Shown in pieces: positions 25,779 to 36,864 of a stretch of 64,000 bases of DNA (the stretch's first letter is position 1; each line of letters begins with the position of its first letter). The translations under genes and the position numbers were made by a program. This stretch comes from Clusia tigrina (taxonomy: Eukaryota; Arthropoda; Insecta; Diptera; Clusiidae): positions 182,346,315-182,410,314 of the forward strand of contig OV050030.1 of NCBI GenBank assembly GCA_920105625.2, in the 5' to 3' direction. Under the pieces are notes generated by a model, which searched no databases, had not been told where the DNA came from, and worked only from the letters and a program-made list of their open reading frames with translations.

Positions 25779-25795
25779 TCCCACTTCTGACACCA
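25779..25795 (-). promoter_or_regulatory. Primer-binding site (tRNA-Leu type)
   Basis: On the minus strand TGGTGTCAGAAGTGGGA lies two bases after the LTR end, matching the 3' end of a leucine tRNA as used by mdg3-like gypsy elements. It fixes 25798 as the LTR edge. Confidence 0.7.
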
Positions 25796-25797
25796 AT

Positions 25798-26317
25798 TGT
25801 TACGAAATTGCCCTCTTGACAATTTACTCTGTTACAAAATTGCCCTCCTGACAATTTCTCTAACTCTCTGTACTCGGACTCGTACCACTGGATTGTGTAG
25901 TAATCAAACAATCGCTGGCTAAATTAAAAATAATTAGCTTTATTTAATTATTGCTATTTACACATTTAATATTAGGCTTAAAGTTTACTTAGTTATTATT
26001 TGCACTTTATTTCACAAACCATTAGTAACTTTATTTACTAATGAATTTCATCACTTTACACAATTACAAATACTGCTGCTTTGATTATAATGCTAGATGT
26101 ACACACTGTTACGGTCTCTGATCTACTGCAGTCGACTTTGAACAGTCTTGTCACTTTTATTGTTATCGAATGGTTGAAGTGGAAAATTCCACGCTACTCT
26201 CGTATTTTCTAGAGGTTTCTATCCACTTCGACAGAAGGCGAGAATAATCTTTTTGATATTACTGACAGACGGTTTTTGAATAAGCTTTTATTCGAATAGT
26301 TCGCATCTTGACTCACA
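25798..26317 (-). repeat. 5' LTR of gag-protease half (approximate)
   Basis: The inner edge is fixed by the primer site. The outer edge is a guess: TGTGAGTCAAG on the minus strand (26317) would give a TG...CA LTR of 520 bp. At the inner end a 32-bp segment starting TGTTAC(G/A)AAATTGCCCTC is duplicated in tandem (25798-25829, 25830-25860). No second copy of this LTR occurs in the window, so the boundary cannot be checked by pairing. Confidence 0.45.
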
Positions 26318-26439
26318 GGGGGCACTCATTCCCTAACTCAGATGGGATCCTTAAAGTATGCAATCACATTCACTGTGCTATAACGTTTCAATACATATAT
26401 ATTTTTTACCAAGCGAAAGCTTTTTATACATTGAAGGAT

Positions 26440-27444
26440 TTGTAGCGAAAACAGTAGATAATACAATCTCTAATACTGTAAAACTTTTTAATAATTGTAT
26501 GGCATATCCATTCGATATGAAATTAATGGTATAGAAATTAATCGTACACAACATTTACAGAATTAAAAAAATTTGTATCTTTGAATAAAGATGAAAGTAG
26601 TGCACTAAGAAATGCGGGATGTGCGTTAATCTCTGAGAATCTTACGCTTATTAGCGGTTATTTCATTTTTTGTGTGCCATGAAAATTATTGGTTGGATCT
26701 GCTGAAGATTTTAATAAAATAATAATGAATTCTAAACATGAACTGAATTTGTTACATTCTATGGATTATAGCAATGTCTTAACATCTATCACTGCAAATG
26801 AAAAACTTAAATTAACAATAACAAGTATTACATGGAAGATACATGTTGAACTTGCTGATGAATATAAATTGGAAATGTTAAAAGGTAATTAAAAGTCAAC
26901 AACCATTAAATATTTCATTTAGTATACATCATTACCTTACAATAGTACAATTTTATTATGGAATGTTAAACTAGCTGCTGAAAATGAAAGACCACGTTTT
27001 CTCTTATTACATATTATAATAATATATATAATAATTATAATACATCATTACCTTACAATAGTACAATTTTATTATGGAATGTTAAACTAGCTGCTGAAAA
27101 TGAAAGACCACGTTTTCTCTTATTAACGTTTCGAAATAATAGTAAGTTGATGCATTGTAACTTATCCGATATAAAAGTATATCTGAACTCTGAAATATAT
27201 CCTTATGATGATCTAAATCTTAAATTTAATCGAAATCGTTTTGCTTTATTATATGATACGTACTTGAAGTTTCAACAAAGTTTTTATTCACGCGATTTAC
27301 AGCCTCTATTAACACGAGAAGAAATTTCATCAAATGCACCAATAATTGTCTTAGATGTAAGTCATCAAAATGAATCTACCAAAAATGGACCAATCGATAT
27401 TCGGATTGAATTGAAAACAATAACAAGCATAGACATTAACAAAG
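26440..27444 (+). pseudogene. Decayed structural-like gene of virus-like DNA element
   Basis: Coding-like pieces in several frames of one strand share no motif with retroelements. They are a segment near 26515-26540 (MAYPFD, YEINGIEINR), a 67-codon frame 26689-26892 (NSKHELNLLHSMDYSN) and an open frame 27147-27440 with MHCNLSDIKVYLNSEIYPYD, IIVLDVSHQNEST and GPIDIRIEL. The order matches, as I remember it, a multi-copy arthropod protein family of viral or Polinton-like origin whose FDEIRYE/NG-type strands look capsid-like. The tie to a named capsid family is a guess. It is broken by stops, by an internal 85-bp duplication and by LINE insertion at about 27445. Confidence 0.4.
26925..27125. repeat. 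Perfect 85-bp direct duplication
   Basis: 26925-27009 and 27041-27125 appear identical base for base over 85 bp, separated by a 31-bp AT-rich spacer. The copies fall inside the decayed frame at 26440-27444. Confidence 0.9.
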
Positions 27445-29582
27445 ATAAGCCTGGAACTAGGCATAGTGCCTAAACCTTGGACGAAGGCTAGGGTGGCTTT
27501 CATACCGAAAGCCGGCAAAAAAGCGGACCACACGCCAAAAGCCTATCGGCATATTAGCCTGACGTCATTCCTGCTAAAAGTTATGGAAAAAATTCTGGAC
27601 CAATATATCAGGGAAACTTATCTTAAAGATTCTCCTCTTCATATTGAACAATACGCTTACCAATCAGGCAAATCGACTGAGACAGCCATACATAGCTTAA
27701 CGAGCAAAATTGAAAAGGCGGTTGAGGGTAAAGAAATATCTCTCTGTACATCGGTTGACATTACGGGGGCTTTTGACAATGCTACTTTCAGATCAATTGA
27801 GGAGGGGATGAACAGGAAAGGTATACAAAGACTGATCATAACATGGGTTCTCAATATGCTGAAAAACAGAACGACAATCTTGGAAACAGGGACAGCAAAG
27901 CAAATTGTCAGGTCAACCAAAGGATGTCCCCAGGGGGGCGTCCTATCGCCACTCCTATGGTTATTGGTTATCGACGAGCTCTTACAAACTCTCAATGACC
28001 TCGGATACGAAGTTCAGGGCTTTGCGGATGATTTGGTAATTATGGTCAGAGGCAAGTTTGACTCTACCATAACAGATCGCATGCAACTAGCTCTTGACAT
28101 CACTCAAAACTGGTGTCAGGAGAAAGGCCTATCGATAAATCCGAATAAAACAAACGTGGTACCCTTCACCAAAAGAAGGAAACTGAATCTGGGGACCTTA
28201 AGTTTAGGGACCACAAACTTAACAATGTCCAATGAAATGAAATATCTGGGAGTAATCCTGGACAAAACTCTAACTTGGAAAAACCACTTATCATACATAA
28301 CTAGTAAAGCCTTAAGAGCAACCTATGCTTGCCAGAGGTTGTACGGTAAAACATGGGGACTACGGCCAAAAATGATGGCGTGGTCATATAAAACAATAAT
28401 AGTACCAATGATTACTTATGCGTCGTTGGTATGGTGGCCAAAAGTAAACCAAACAAGAGCTCAGATGACTCTTAACAAGATTCACCGTATAGCCTGTTTG
28501 AGTGTGACGGGAGCAATGAGAACGTGCCCCACACTAGCTTTGGGAGTGATCACTGGACTGACTCCTCTACACCTTGTAGTTAAAAGGATGGCAGCCAGCG
28601 CGGCCCTAAGGCTACCTAATCTAGCCCATCTTAAAGAAGGCAACCTTTCGGGGCACGCAAAGATTCTGGACACTGTCTGGAATTCTCCGTGCCTCATGGT
28701 CTTCGACAAAATGGACAGAAAATTAGACTTCTCAAAGCAATTCAAAGTGGTCATCAGTGACCGTTCAGCTTGGAGAAACAATGAAGTAATAATAGAGCAG
28801 GACTCACAATTGTGGTATACAGATGGGTCCAAAATGTAAGATGGCAGTGCAGGAGCTGGAATTGTAGGGCCAAATTTCCAAAAAGCAATTGCAATGGGAA
28901 AAACAGCTTCCATTTTTCAGGCGGAGCTCCACGCTTTAGAGTTATGTGCTAGAGAATGTCTACGCAGGGGTATACGCAACACCAAAATATGCATACTCTC
29001 AGATAGCCAGGCAGCTCTAAAATCATTAATAAACTTCTCATTCCAATCAAGGTTGGTCTGGGAATGCTGTAAACTTCTCAATACCCTAGCAGCGAGAAAC
29101 TCTGTTACGCTAATGTGGGTACCGGGACACGAGGGCCATGAGGGCAACGAAATGGCAGATTCTTTAGCAAAAAAGGGTGCAGACACTGCCTTTATAGGCC
29201 CAGAACCCTTCTGTGGGGTAAACAGTAGCTTCACAAATAACTTGTTGTGCGAACAGGAAAAACGAGGTCTGCTAAACTACTGGAGAGCCCAAAAAGGCAT
29301 GCGGCAGTCGAGACTACTCATTGATCCTGAACACATCAGGGTAGATGCTTCTTTAAACCTCAGCAGAAATGACATCAAACTCTATACTGAACTTTTAACA
29401 GGACACTGTAGAATTACCACCTGAAAAAATAGGCGTGGTAGAAGACGATTCCTGTCGACTCTGTCAAGAGGAGCAGGAAACGGCAGAACACATTCTATGC
29501 ACTTGCCCAGCGGTGGCAAGACGCAGACATAATTACCTAGGCAGTGGTAATATTGTAAAATAAAAAGAAAATAAAAAAAAAA
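27445..29582 (+). mobile_element. 5'-truncated RNase H LINE (RT + RNase H)
   Basis: The frame is open from 27466 to 29424 apart from one TAA at 28837-28839. RT motifs are VDITGAFDN (motif A Asp), GCPQGGVLSPLLW and FADDLVIM (intact Asp pair). RNase H follows: LWYTDGSKM, QAELHALE, LSDSQAALKS and NEMADSLAKK, with catalytic acids present. After a shift near 29420 comes a zinc-like C-terminus (CRLCQEEQETAEH). An A-rich tail ends at 29582. The 5' end begins mid-ORF2 at about 27445 inside the virus-like gene. An RNase H after the RT places it in the I/LOA/R1-type group. No clear target duplication was found. Confidence 0.8.
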
Positions 29583-29611
29583 ATTTGATTTATGTACATT
29601 TTTGTTTCAAT

Positions 29612-29911
29612 CATTCATATATTCAGATAGGAAAATTTAAGGGATTCAACTTCGGCTACTTTAAATAATTTCTTAATAATTTTTTTCTTATATAGAGAAT
29701 CATGGCTAGTATTTTTCTTCACTATATCTTTAAACACCGTTCCAGACACATATAACATATACACAGGAGAAAATGAAATTAACATTATTTTTTTATTTCC
29801 ATTTTTAAAATGGTGGTGATGAAATCCAATATCAGTATCTATTAGTAATACTCCTCTGATCGAATCAAGTTCAAAAAGTGTAACATTTAATTTACACTTC
29901 CTAATAATGAT
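29612..29911 (-). pseudogene. Minus-strand coding remnant, unknown
   Basis: About 100 codons on the minus strand read without a stop, with LFELDSIRGVLLIDTDIGF, a run of four His, and SFSPVYMLYVSG. The only Met is well inside. I do not recognise it. It lies between the LINE tail and two plus-strand paralogous frames and may be another gene of the same virus-like element. Confidence 0.35.
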
Positions 29912-29941
29912 ATTCTAACAATAAATATATCATTTAAACTG

Positions 29942-30436
29942 ATGGTAAAAAGTAAACCACTAAATAATTTAGATTATGATTATCAATTAGATAAAATCGA
30001 TAAAAATGATACATTTTCAACAACAACAACAACAACATCAACAGCAACTACAACTACACTTATTTTTCAAATAACAACAGAAGGAGCTCCCTCAAAATAT
30101 TTTACAGTGGAAGAAGCTATAGAAGCGTTTCGAAAGCATTTAATTAAAAAAGAAACAAATATAGGTGGTATACTGAATGCAAAGGAATCATTTTATCGTC
30201 ATTTTAAACTTGAATATGATAATTTTGATATACCTATTCGTTGTGCATATGATGTTATAAATGAGAAAAAACAACTAAAAATAAGTTGTTTTGAATATCG
30301 TGAATTAGAAGTTGAACGAATTTAAGTAATGGATTGAAAAGATACACACTCCAGATTTGAGTCTAAATTACAACATATTAATATAATTGATGTAAAAAAC
30401 TATACTCAAACATATAACGTGGATATCATATAAGAA
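29942..30436 (+). pseudogene. Unknown paralog 1 (EAIEAFRK family)
   Basis: An open frame of 127 codons (29942-30325), then the same frame with two stops to about 30436. It has a Thr-rich low-complexity stretch (residues ~25-40), the core VEEAIEAFRKHLIKKE with NIGGIL, and, after the stops, INIIDVKNYTQTYN. The core and tail recur in the next frame (30485-30998), so these are tandem paralogs. Function unknown. Confidence 0.45.
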
Positions 30437-30484
30437 AACAGTAATAGTTTTCATAATAATCTCAAAGGAAAAGCAAAATGAAGA

Positions 30485-30998
30485 TTGTATTTTAAAATAT
30501 TTATATTTTTAATTGTTAATAGTGTTAAAAGCTATAATATTGATAATATAGATCCTAAAAGTAAATACATAAATTTTAATAGAAAACTTTGTAATAATTC
30601 AATAGGTATTAGAATACATTTATCAATTCTATTAGAGAATGATACATCAACATTAAGAAATAATATTAAGTTGCCAACAGATTCTGAAGCCAACTACAGC
30701 ATAAACGATGCAATTGAAGCTTTTAGAAGGGATTTAATTGAAAAAGAAATTAATATTGGAGGTATTATTCAGAGTTCTAAAGAATTTTTAAAGTAAGAAT
30801 CAGGTGTACCTATTATAGTAACTATCATTTTATTGTCTTGAGTATAATAGAGAGTATGATAGAGATATAATAAACTTCAGTGAAAGAGAAAGAAAACATG
30901 AAACAAGCCCCTTCTTTGATCGAGCAACAAATAATATAAATATCAGAACAATCAATATCGAAGATTACTCACAAACTATACATATGAGGATACAGTAA
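30485..30998 (+). pseudogene. Unknown paralog 2 (EAIEAFRR family)
   Basis: 104 codons from 30485 with a hydrophobic N-terminus (MYFKIFIFLIVNSV, possible signal peptide), then NDAIEAFRRDLIEKE and NIGGII. A frameshift or stop follows near 30796. Another frame carries EYDRDIINFSERERK, NINIRTINIEDYSQT and a stop at 30998. Both halves align with paralog 1 upstream, which supports it once being a real gene. Function unknown. Confidence 0.45.
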
Positions 30999-31019
30999 AG
31001 ACATATCAGCAAATATGAA

Positions 31020-32833
31020 GAAGGAAATAATACCCTTCTTAAAAAAATTTGCTCCCATCTCCCCTAAGGAGAGATTGTTGACACTGGGAGTAAAACTGGC
31101 GAACAGAGGGAGTAATTTATCACATCCTACCACCTCGGAGAAAACCAGGTGAGCAGATGCTGCTTGAAAGGCTGGTTGGAGAGTGGACCAAAGAATTCTC
31201 CTTCGACGATATCCACTTGAAGCCTGGCTTCTTGAGCATCGACTGCTGAGAGGAGACAAACATCCCACCTCTGTCAAAGGTAAGAACGAGGAGTAGCCTT
31301 CCCCCAGGTGAAGCTGAACCTAAGACTGTGGCCCCGGAAATCTCTTCCAGGGTCTCTAGTGTTGAGATAGGGGCTGAGGCCGCATGCTGCCCTTCACTGG
31401 TATACAGTCTGGAGGATATCTGTATGGACGAGGAGGACGAAGATGGGAATAGCACCATCCCGTCACAACCTGTTCCATAAGATGACGAGACTGAAGCTGG
31501 CTCAAGAAAACATCCATCATGCCAGAGCAGTCTCGGCTGTCATTTGGAGGGTGTTTGCCAACAACAACATGGGGCTGGCCCTCATTTGGGAGCCATGGTG
31601 TTACAAATGTCATATTAGGGGCATTTCTAGTAAGTTTACAAAGGTAATTTGGGATGCCAATGCTGACATTCCCCGCACCAGTATCCTGATTAGAAATAAT
31701 ATTAATTACATTTGTCTTTCAGAATCCATGTCCCGAGATCTCACACCCATCATGGGAAAGTGCGATGATGATGGGGTCTCTCGCGATACAGTCGTTGCAT
31801 TGGTGTACTTTCCTGGAGATATGAATGACATCCCGGAAGCAGTCTATAAGCTGGGGAGGTATTGTATATCCAAAAGGATTCCACTATTGGTAGGGTGTGA
31901 CTCAAACGCACACAATACCCTCAGGGGTAGCAGTGACACTAATAATAGGGGTGAGTCAGTTCTAGATTTTTTATTATCACTTAATTTATATCACTAGGCT
32001 CTTGCTCTTGGGTATATACCGGAAGCAATGCACACAGCTTGAGTGGTATTTATCCCCAAGGCAGGCAAGAAGGATACGGCCCATTCCAAATCCTTCAGAC
32101 CTATCAGTTATATAAGTAGTTTATATACATCTCCTTAAGACCGTATTGAAAATGGAGCCTTTACAGTCCTTGTCAGTTTGCCTATATTGCGGCAAAATCG
32201 ACAGAAATCGCACTACACTTTCTGACTGATATTAGGCAGCGATGGAGAAAAAGAAGTAGCACTTTGTGCCTTTCTCGATATTGAGGGTGTTTTTGACAAC
32301 ACTCCACACGAATATGTGATAGGTAATACCACATCCAATAGGATATGATTTTTACTCAATAGTAGACTGACCGAAGCTGAAGCAGGTGACAAAACTGTTA
32401 AAGTCAAAATCAATAAAGGATGTTGATGATCTGCTGGTAAAACTCACAAATCATGTCAAGGATATGAGGACTATATTGTGATAAAAGCTAGAGGAAAATC
32501 TGAATCCACTCTTTGTGATATTATCCAGAGGGGCTTATTAGCAGCTAGTGAATGGTGCAGGGGAACAGGATTGAAAATCAATGCCTCAAAGACCACCATT
32601 GTGCCGTTCACTAGAGAAATATCTCTACCAAATATAAAACCTATTCTTCTAAATGATATACAGGTCGATATTAGTTCTGAGAACAAATACCTCGGAGTCA
32701 TTTTGAACAAAAAGTTATTGTAGAAGGCTCACTTGATAGCAACCCCAAGGATTGCTACTACTTCCTTAATGATATGTAGACGGCTTGCTGGTAAATCGTT
32801 CGCTGGATGTATACCATGATGTTGAGACTAATT
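31020..32833 (+). pseudogene. RNase H LINE, 5' part (endonuclease and RT), split by Jockey
   Basis: The GC-richer start (31020-31460) is probably the end of ORF1. The endonuclease frame 31443-31997 contains LAQENIHHARAVSAV, LIWEPW and LLVGCDSNAHN (metal-binding Asp and Asn). At about 31997 it jumps to RT blocks (VVFIPKAGKKDT, FLDIEGVFDN) with many stops, so an internal deletion separates the two. RT ends near YLGVILNKKLL and a short tail. At 32834 a Jockey element interrupts it. The rest resumes at 36877. Confidence 0.7.
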
Positions 32834-32845
32834 ATCACCTATGGT
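32834..32845. repeat. Target-site duplication, left copy (Jockey-A)
   Basis: ATCACCTATGGT occurs here and again at 36865-36876. Host LINE coding sequence continues across the pair (ITYGSVAWSN on the right side), which confirms the insertion point. Confidence 0.9.
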
Positions 32846-35800
32846 GATCAAAATTAATAATAGGCAAAAGTCCAAATAGTGGCAATAACAAAACATAAAA
32901 CAAAAACAAATTATACGTGAGCATTTTGCGCTCTCCACGTCTAGCAAGAGATCGATGTCTCACCCCCGCGCGTCCTTCTGCATCACCAATAAGCAGTATA
33001 CCACAAAATTCACTGAAACCAACGGAGTGGTCCTCCCATGAGTTAACAGCGCATGCGCATTTAAGCATACCAACTCAGCAGACGTTAGCAGCAGGTGCCC
33101 CTGCAGAAAACACGGAACAACAAACTACTGCTCAACAAGAGCAAACGACGCCTATGTCAAATCAGACGGTAAGTGAACAAAACTCTCTCAATGATAATTC
33201 CGCGCAAGAAGCTAAAGAATTAAGAGTAGAAAGCAGCCGCTCTCGCACTTACCCCAAACACACAAATGCATTCTCATGCAAATACAGCTAACACACGCTT
33301 GCTAAGCCCAAAGCTGGCGGACGGCGTATTCAATGCGCAAACACAATATTTAACATAAAAAACAGGGATAAAATATCTCAACCATTATTTAAGTTGGAGC
33401 TGGTTCCAGAGACGCGAAAACTGAAAAATATGAAACCCACCCTGTTTATAGTCTACGTTACTTAATACATCGTAGAATTTCAATTCAGGAGCTCCACAAG
33501 CGCAAAGGTCCGGTACAATGCTCAAATTGCCAGGAGTATGGGCACACGAAATCTTACTGCAATCTACGCATAATATGTGTCGCTTGCGGCGATTTTCAAG
33601 CTTCAGTTGAATGTAAATTTGACGAATTTGATAAAAATGTAAAAAAATGCAGCAACTGCGGTGGTAACTACACGGCCAACTATAGAGGGTGTCCAGCTTA
33701 CACACACCTGAAGATGAAGGCGCGTACAACACAAAAGCTAGTTCGCTGTGAACAGAGCAAAATTACACCTAAATCCTAGCATAAATCCAGCCAATGCTGC
33801 GCCTTCGTCCTCCTCAATGGCGTACGCAAACGTATTGAAAAAAGCACCTACTGAAAGTCTAGCTAGTTCTACACCCGTTCAAAATGTACAAGCAATGATT
33901 TGTAAACTAACGCATTGTATGACCCAATTTATGTCAACCATGCAAACAATGATTCATGAACTTATACAAAATCAGAATCTACTGATGAAAACACTGCTCT
34001 CTCAAAAATAAATGAATCAATCAAAGTTACGCTACTGGAATGCCAGCGGTATTATCCAACACAAAAAAGAAATCAAGAATTTTTTGTACAACAGCGAAAT
34101 TGACATAATGCTTATCTCAGGAACCCATTTAACAGATACTCGTAAGTAGAACTTCAGTATTGCCGGTTCCAATTTCTACAAAACCAAACATCCAGACGGT
34201 AAAGCGAACGGAGGCGCAGGTATTCTAATTAATGCCCGTATAAAACATTTCCTACGTGATAAATATGCCGAAATACACATCCAAGCCACTTCAATCTTCC
34301 TTCAGTTCTGGGGCGAAAGTATAACAATTTCTGCAGTATACTGTCCACCTACATTCCAAGTAACGTCAGAAAAATTCCTGCAGTTTTTTCAAACACTCGG
34401 AAGAAAATTTATAGCAGCTGGATACTATAATTGTAAGCATATCTACTGAGGCTCTCGTCTGGTAAACCCTAAAGGCAAACAGTTGTATGATGTGTTAATT
34501 GATCGTCGAAATCATCTAGATTTTGTCTCAAGTGGCCAACCCACGTACTGGCCAGCGGACCAGCGTAAAGTCCCTGATCTTATTGATTTCGCTGTGATCA
34601 AAAATATAAACAGGGCACCGTTTTCCTCTAAAGCTATTTTCGACTTGTCCTCCGATCACTTACCTGTCATCATATACTTTAACAAAATCCTGAACTTGTA
34701 CATAAATCGCCCAAATTGACCACCAACAAAACGAACTGGCTCAAGTATAAGAAATACGTGAGTACACATATTTGCCTGGAATCTCCTCATAAAAACAAAG
34801 ATGGCTTAGAAAGGACGTTCCACGAGTTTAATTCCTTGTTAGCATCAGCAGCTGCATGCGCAACACCAACAAAAAAAACGATGCAGGTTGCTACCCGTTA
34901 TATAACTTCAACCCATGTGCAGTGCCTCGTTAAGGAGAAAAGACGCCTAAGACGAGAATGGCAGAAATAAAAGTCACCTGCCCTAAAGAGGAAATTAAAA
35001 TTGCCACAAAATCATCTTAAAGATGTATTTCAAAAGGAAGCTGAAGCAAGTATTGACACCTATATAACAGATCTGCTTAAATACACCAATTACTCACTTT
35101 GTTGAGCTACAAAGGTTGCAAAAAGCCCAAAGGAAAGTGAGCCACCAGTAAGACTTGGAAATGGAAGTTGGGCCAAAGCGATGAAGAAAAAGGAGCAGTG
35201 CTCGCTGCGCATCTACGAACAGTTTTTTGCCATAATGCTCCGAGCAATAACTTTGAGGTCCCTACTATACCTAGAACCAAAGTGACTCAGCCGCTGCCAC
35301 TAAAAATCAAAGACTTAGAGTGTGTCATTAAAACAGGTCTTAATGCAAAAAAGTCCCCTGGATAAGACCTAATAACAAATAAAATTCTCATGGAGAGACA
35401 TAGCGTTAATATACCTCACCAAATTATTCAATTCTATCCTTAGCTTGGGTAATTTCCTGCATATATGGAAAATATCGCAAATTACGATGATTCCTAAACC
35501 AGGAAAAGATCCAACGCAGATGTTGGCCAATCAGCCTTATACCCACCCTCTCAAAAGTATTTGAAAAATTGTTACTTGGGAAATTATGTCCTTTCCAAAT
35601 CAAAATGAGAACATTCCTACTCATCAATTCGGATTTAGAAAAGAGCACGGTACAATAGAGCAGGTGCACCATATAACAGCGAAATTAGTAGAGTTTTCGA
35701 ACAGAAGAAATACTGTTCAGCAATATTTCAGAACATTGCCCAATCCTTCGATAAAGTCTGGCATGAGGGGCTAGTGCACAAGATTAAAAAGTTTCTGCCA

Positions 35801-36864
35801 TGCAACACACACAGAGTGCTGGCATCTTACTTAGCGAATAGGAAGTACAAGGAATTTGTAACCCCCGAATTTCAAATATTTGCTCAAGGGAGTATGCTTG
35901 GTTCTATTCTCTACCTAATATATACATCTGACCTACCAATATATAACTGCCTACTTACCTCCACATTTGCTGACGACACAGCTATTTTAATTACCCATCA
36001 AAATTCGCATATCGCCTCTCGTGACCTAAACGAACACCTTAAAGGTGTAGAAGTTTGGCTGGCAAACTGGCGTATTAAAGTTAGCGAAGCGAAATGTACT
36101 CACATAACCTTCTCCCTCAGAACCAGCACCTGTCCAGCTGTGTCACTAAATGACATAAAAATACCGCAAGAATCAGAAGTGAAGTATTTAGGAATCCATC
36201 TTGACTGTAGGTTAACTTGGAGGAAGCACATAGAAGCGAAAAGAACTCAAATTAAACTAAAAGCAAACTCTCTGAATTGGTTAATCAACAAAAAATCAAA
36301 GATGCGCTTGGAATACAAAGTCCTTCTATACAAAGCCATTATAAAGTCCATATGGACATATGGGGTGCAACTTTGGGGAAGTGCGAGCACCTCAAACCTA
36401 GAACTTATCCAAAGGGCACAGTCGAAAATCCTAAGAACAATTACCGGCGCACCATCGTTTATCGAGAATAAAAACTTTCACAACGATATACATATATCCA
36501 CTATAAAAGAAGAAATCGTAGAATTAATGCAGAAATACCTGAATCGCCTGCAAAATCATCCGACCATACTTGCAAGAAGTCTACTCCAGCAGAATTCTGC
36601 TTCACGTCAAAGAAACCATGTTTCTAAACTTATTTACAAACTAATCTGTAATATGTAAATATTTATATAAAATTTTGTTTCCCTCTTCTTTTTAAAATTA
36701 TAATTAATTAATATATATGAACTAGTAGAACCCAAAATAGCTCCAAGCAATAGGTAAAGAGTATATTTAATACATTAGTTTTCAGATTTGATAACTAATT
36801 GTTAGTTTCCAATGGAGTAAGATATAATTACAAATAAATGGTTTATTAAAAATAAAAAAAAAAA
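32846..36864 (+). mobile_element. Jockey-A LINE (nested, decayed)
   Basis: 4019 bp between exact 12-bp target duplications, ending in an A-rich tail. ORF1 remnants run from about 32917 to 34011 with zinc knuckles (CSNCQEYGHTKSYC, CVACGDFQASVEC, CSNCGGN) near 33520-33690. ORF2 starts at about 34012 (LRYWNASGI): endonuclease to 34719, then RT with FADDTAILIT near 35965 and a C-terminal RNP region to 36658. Stops and shifts occur throughout, but the Asp pair remains. It is the same family as Jockey-B (52256-62337), with similar 5' ends and ORF1. Confidence 0.88.

Noticed and set aside
31120..31613. Minus-strand Ser/Pro-rich frames
   Set aside because: They are antisense to the ORF1-endonuclease region of the RNase H LINE, which has the recognisable motifs.
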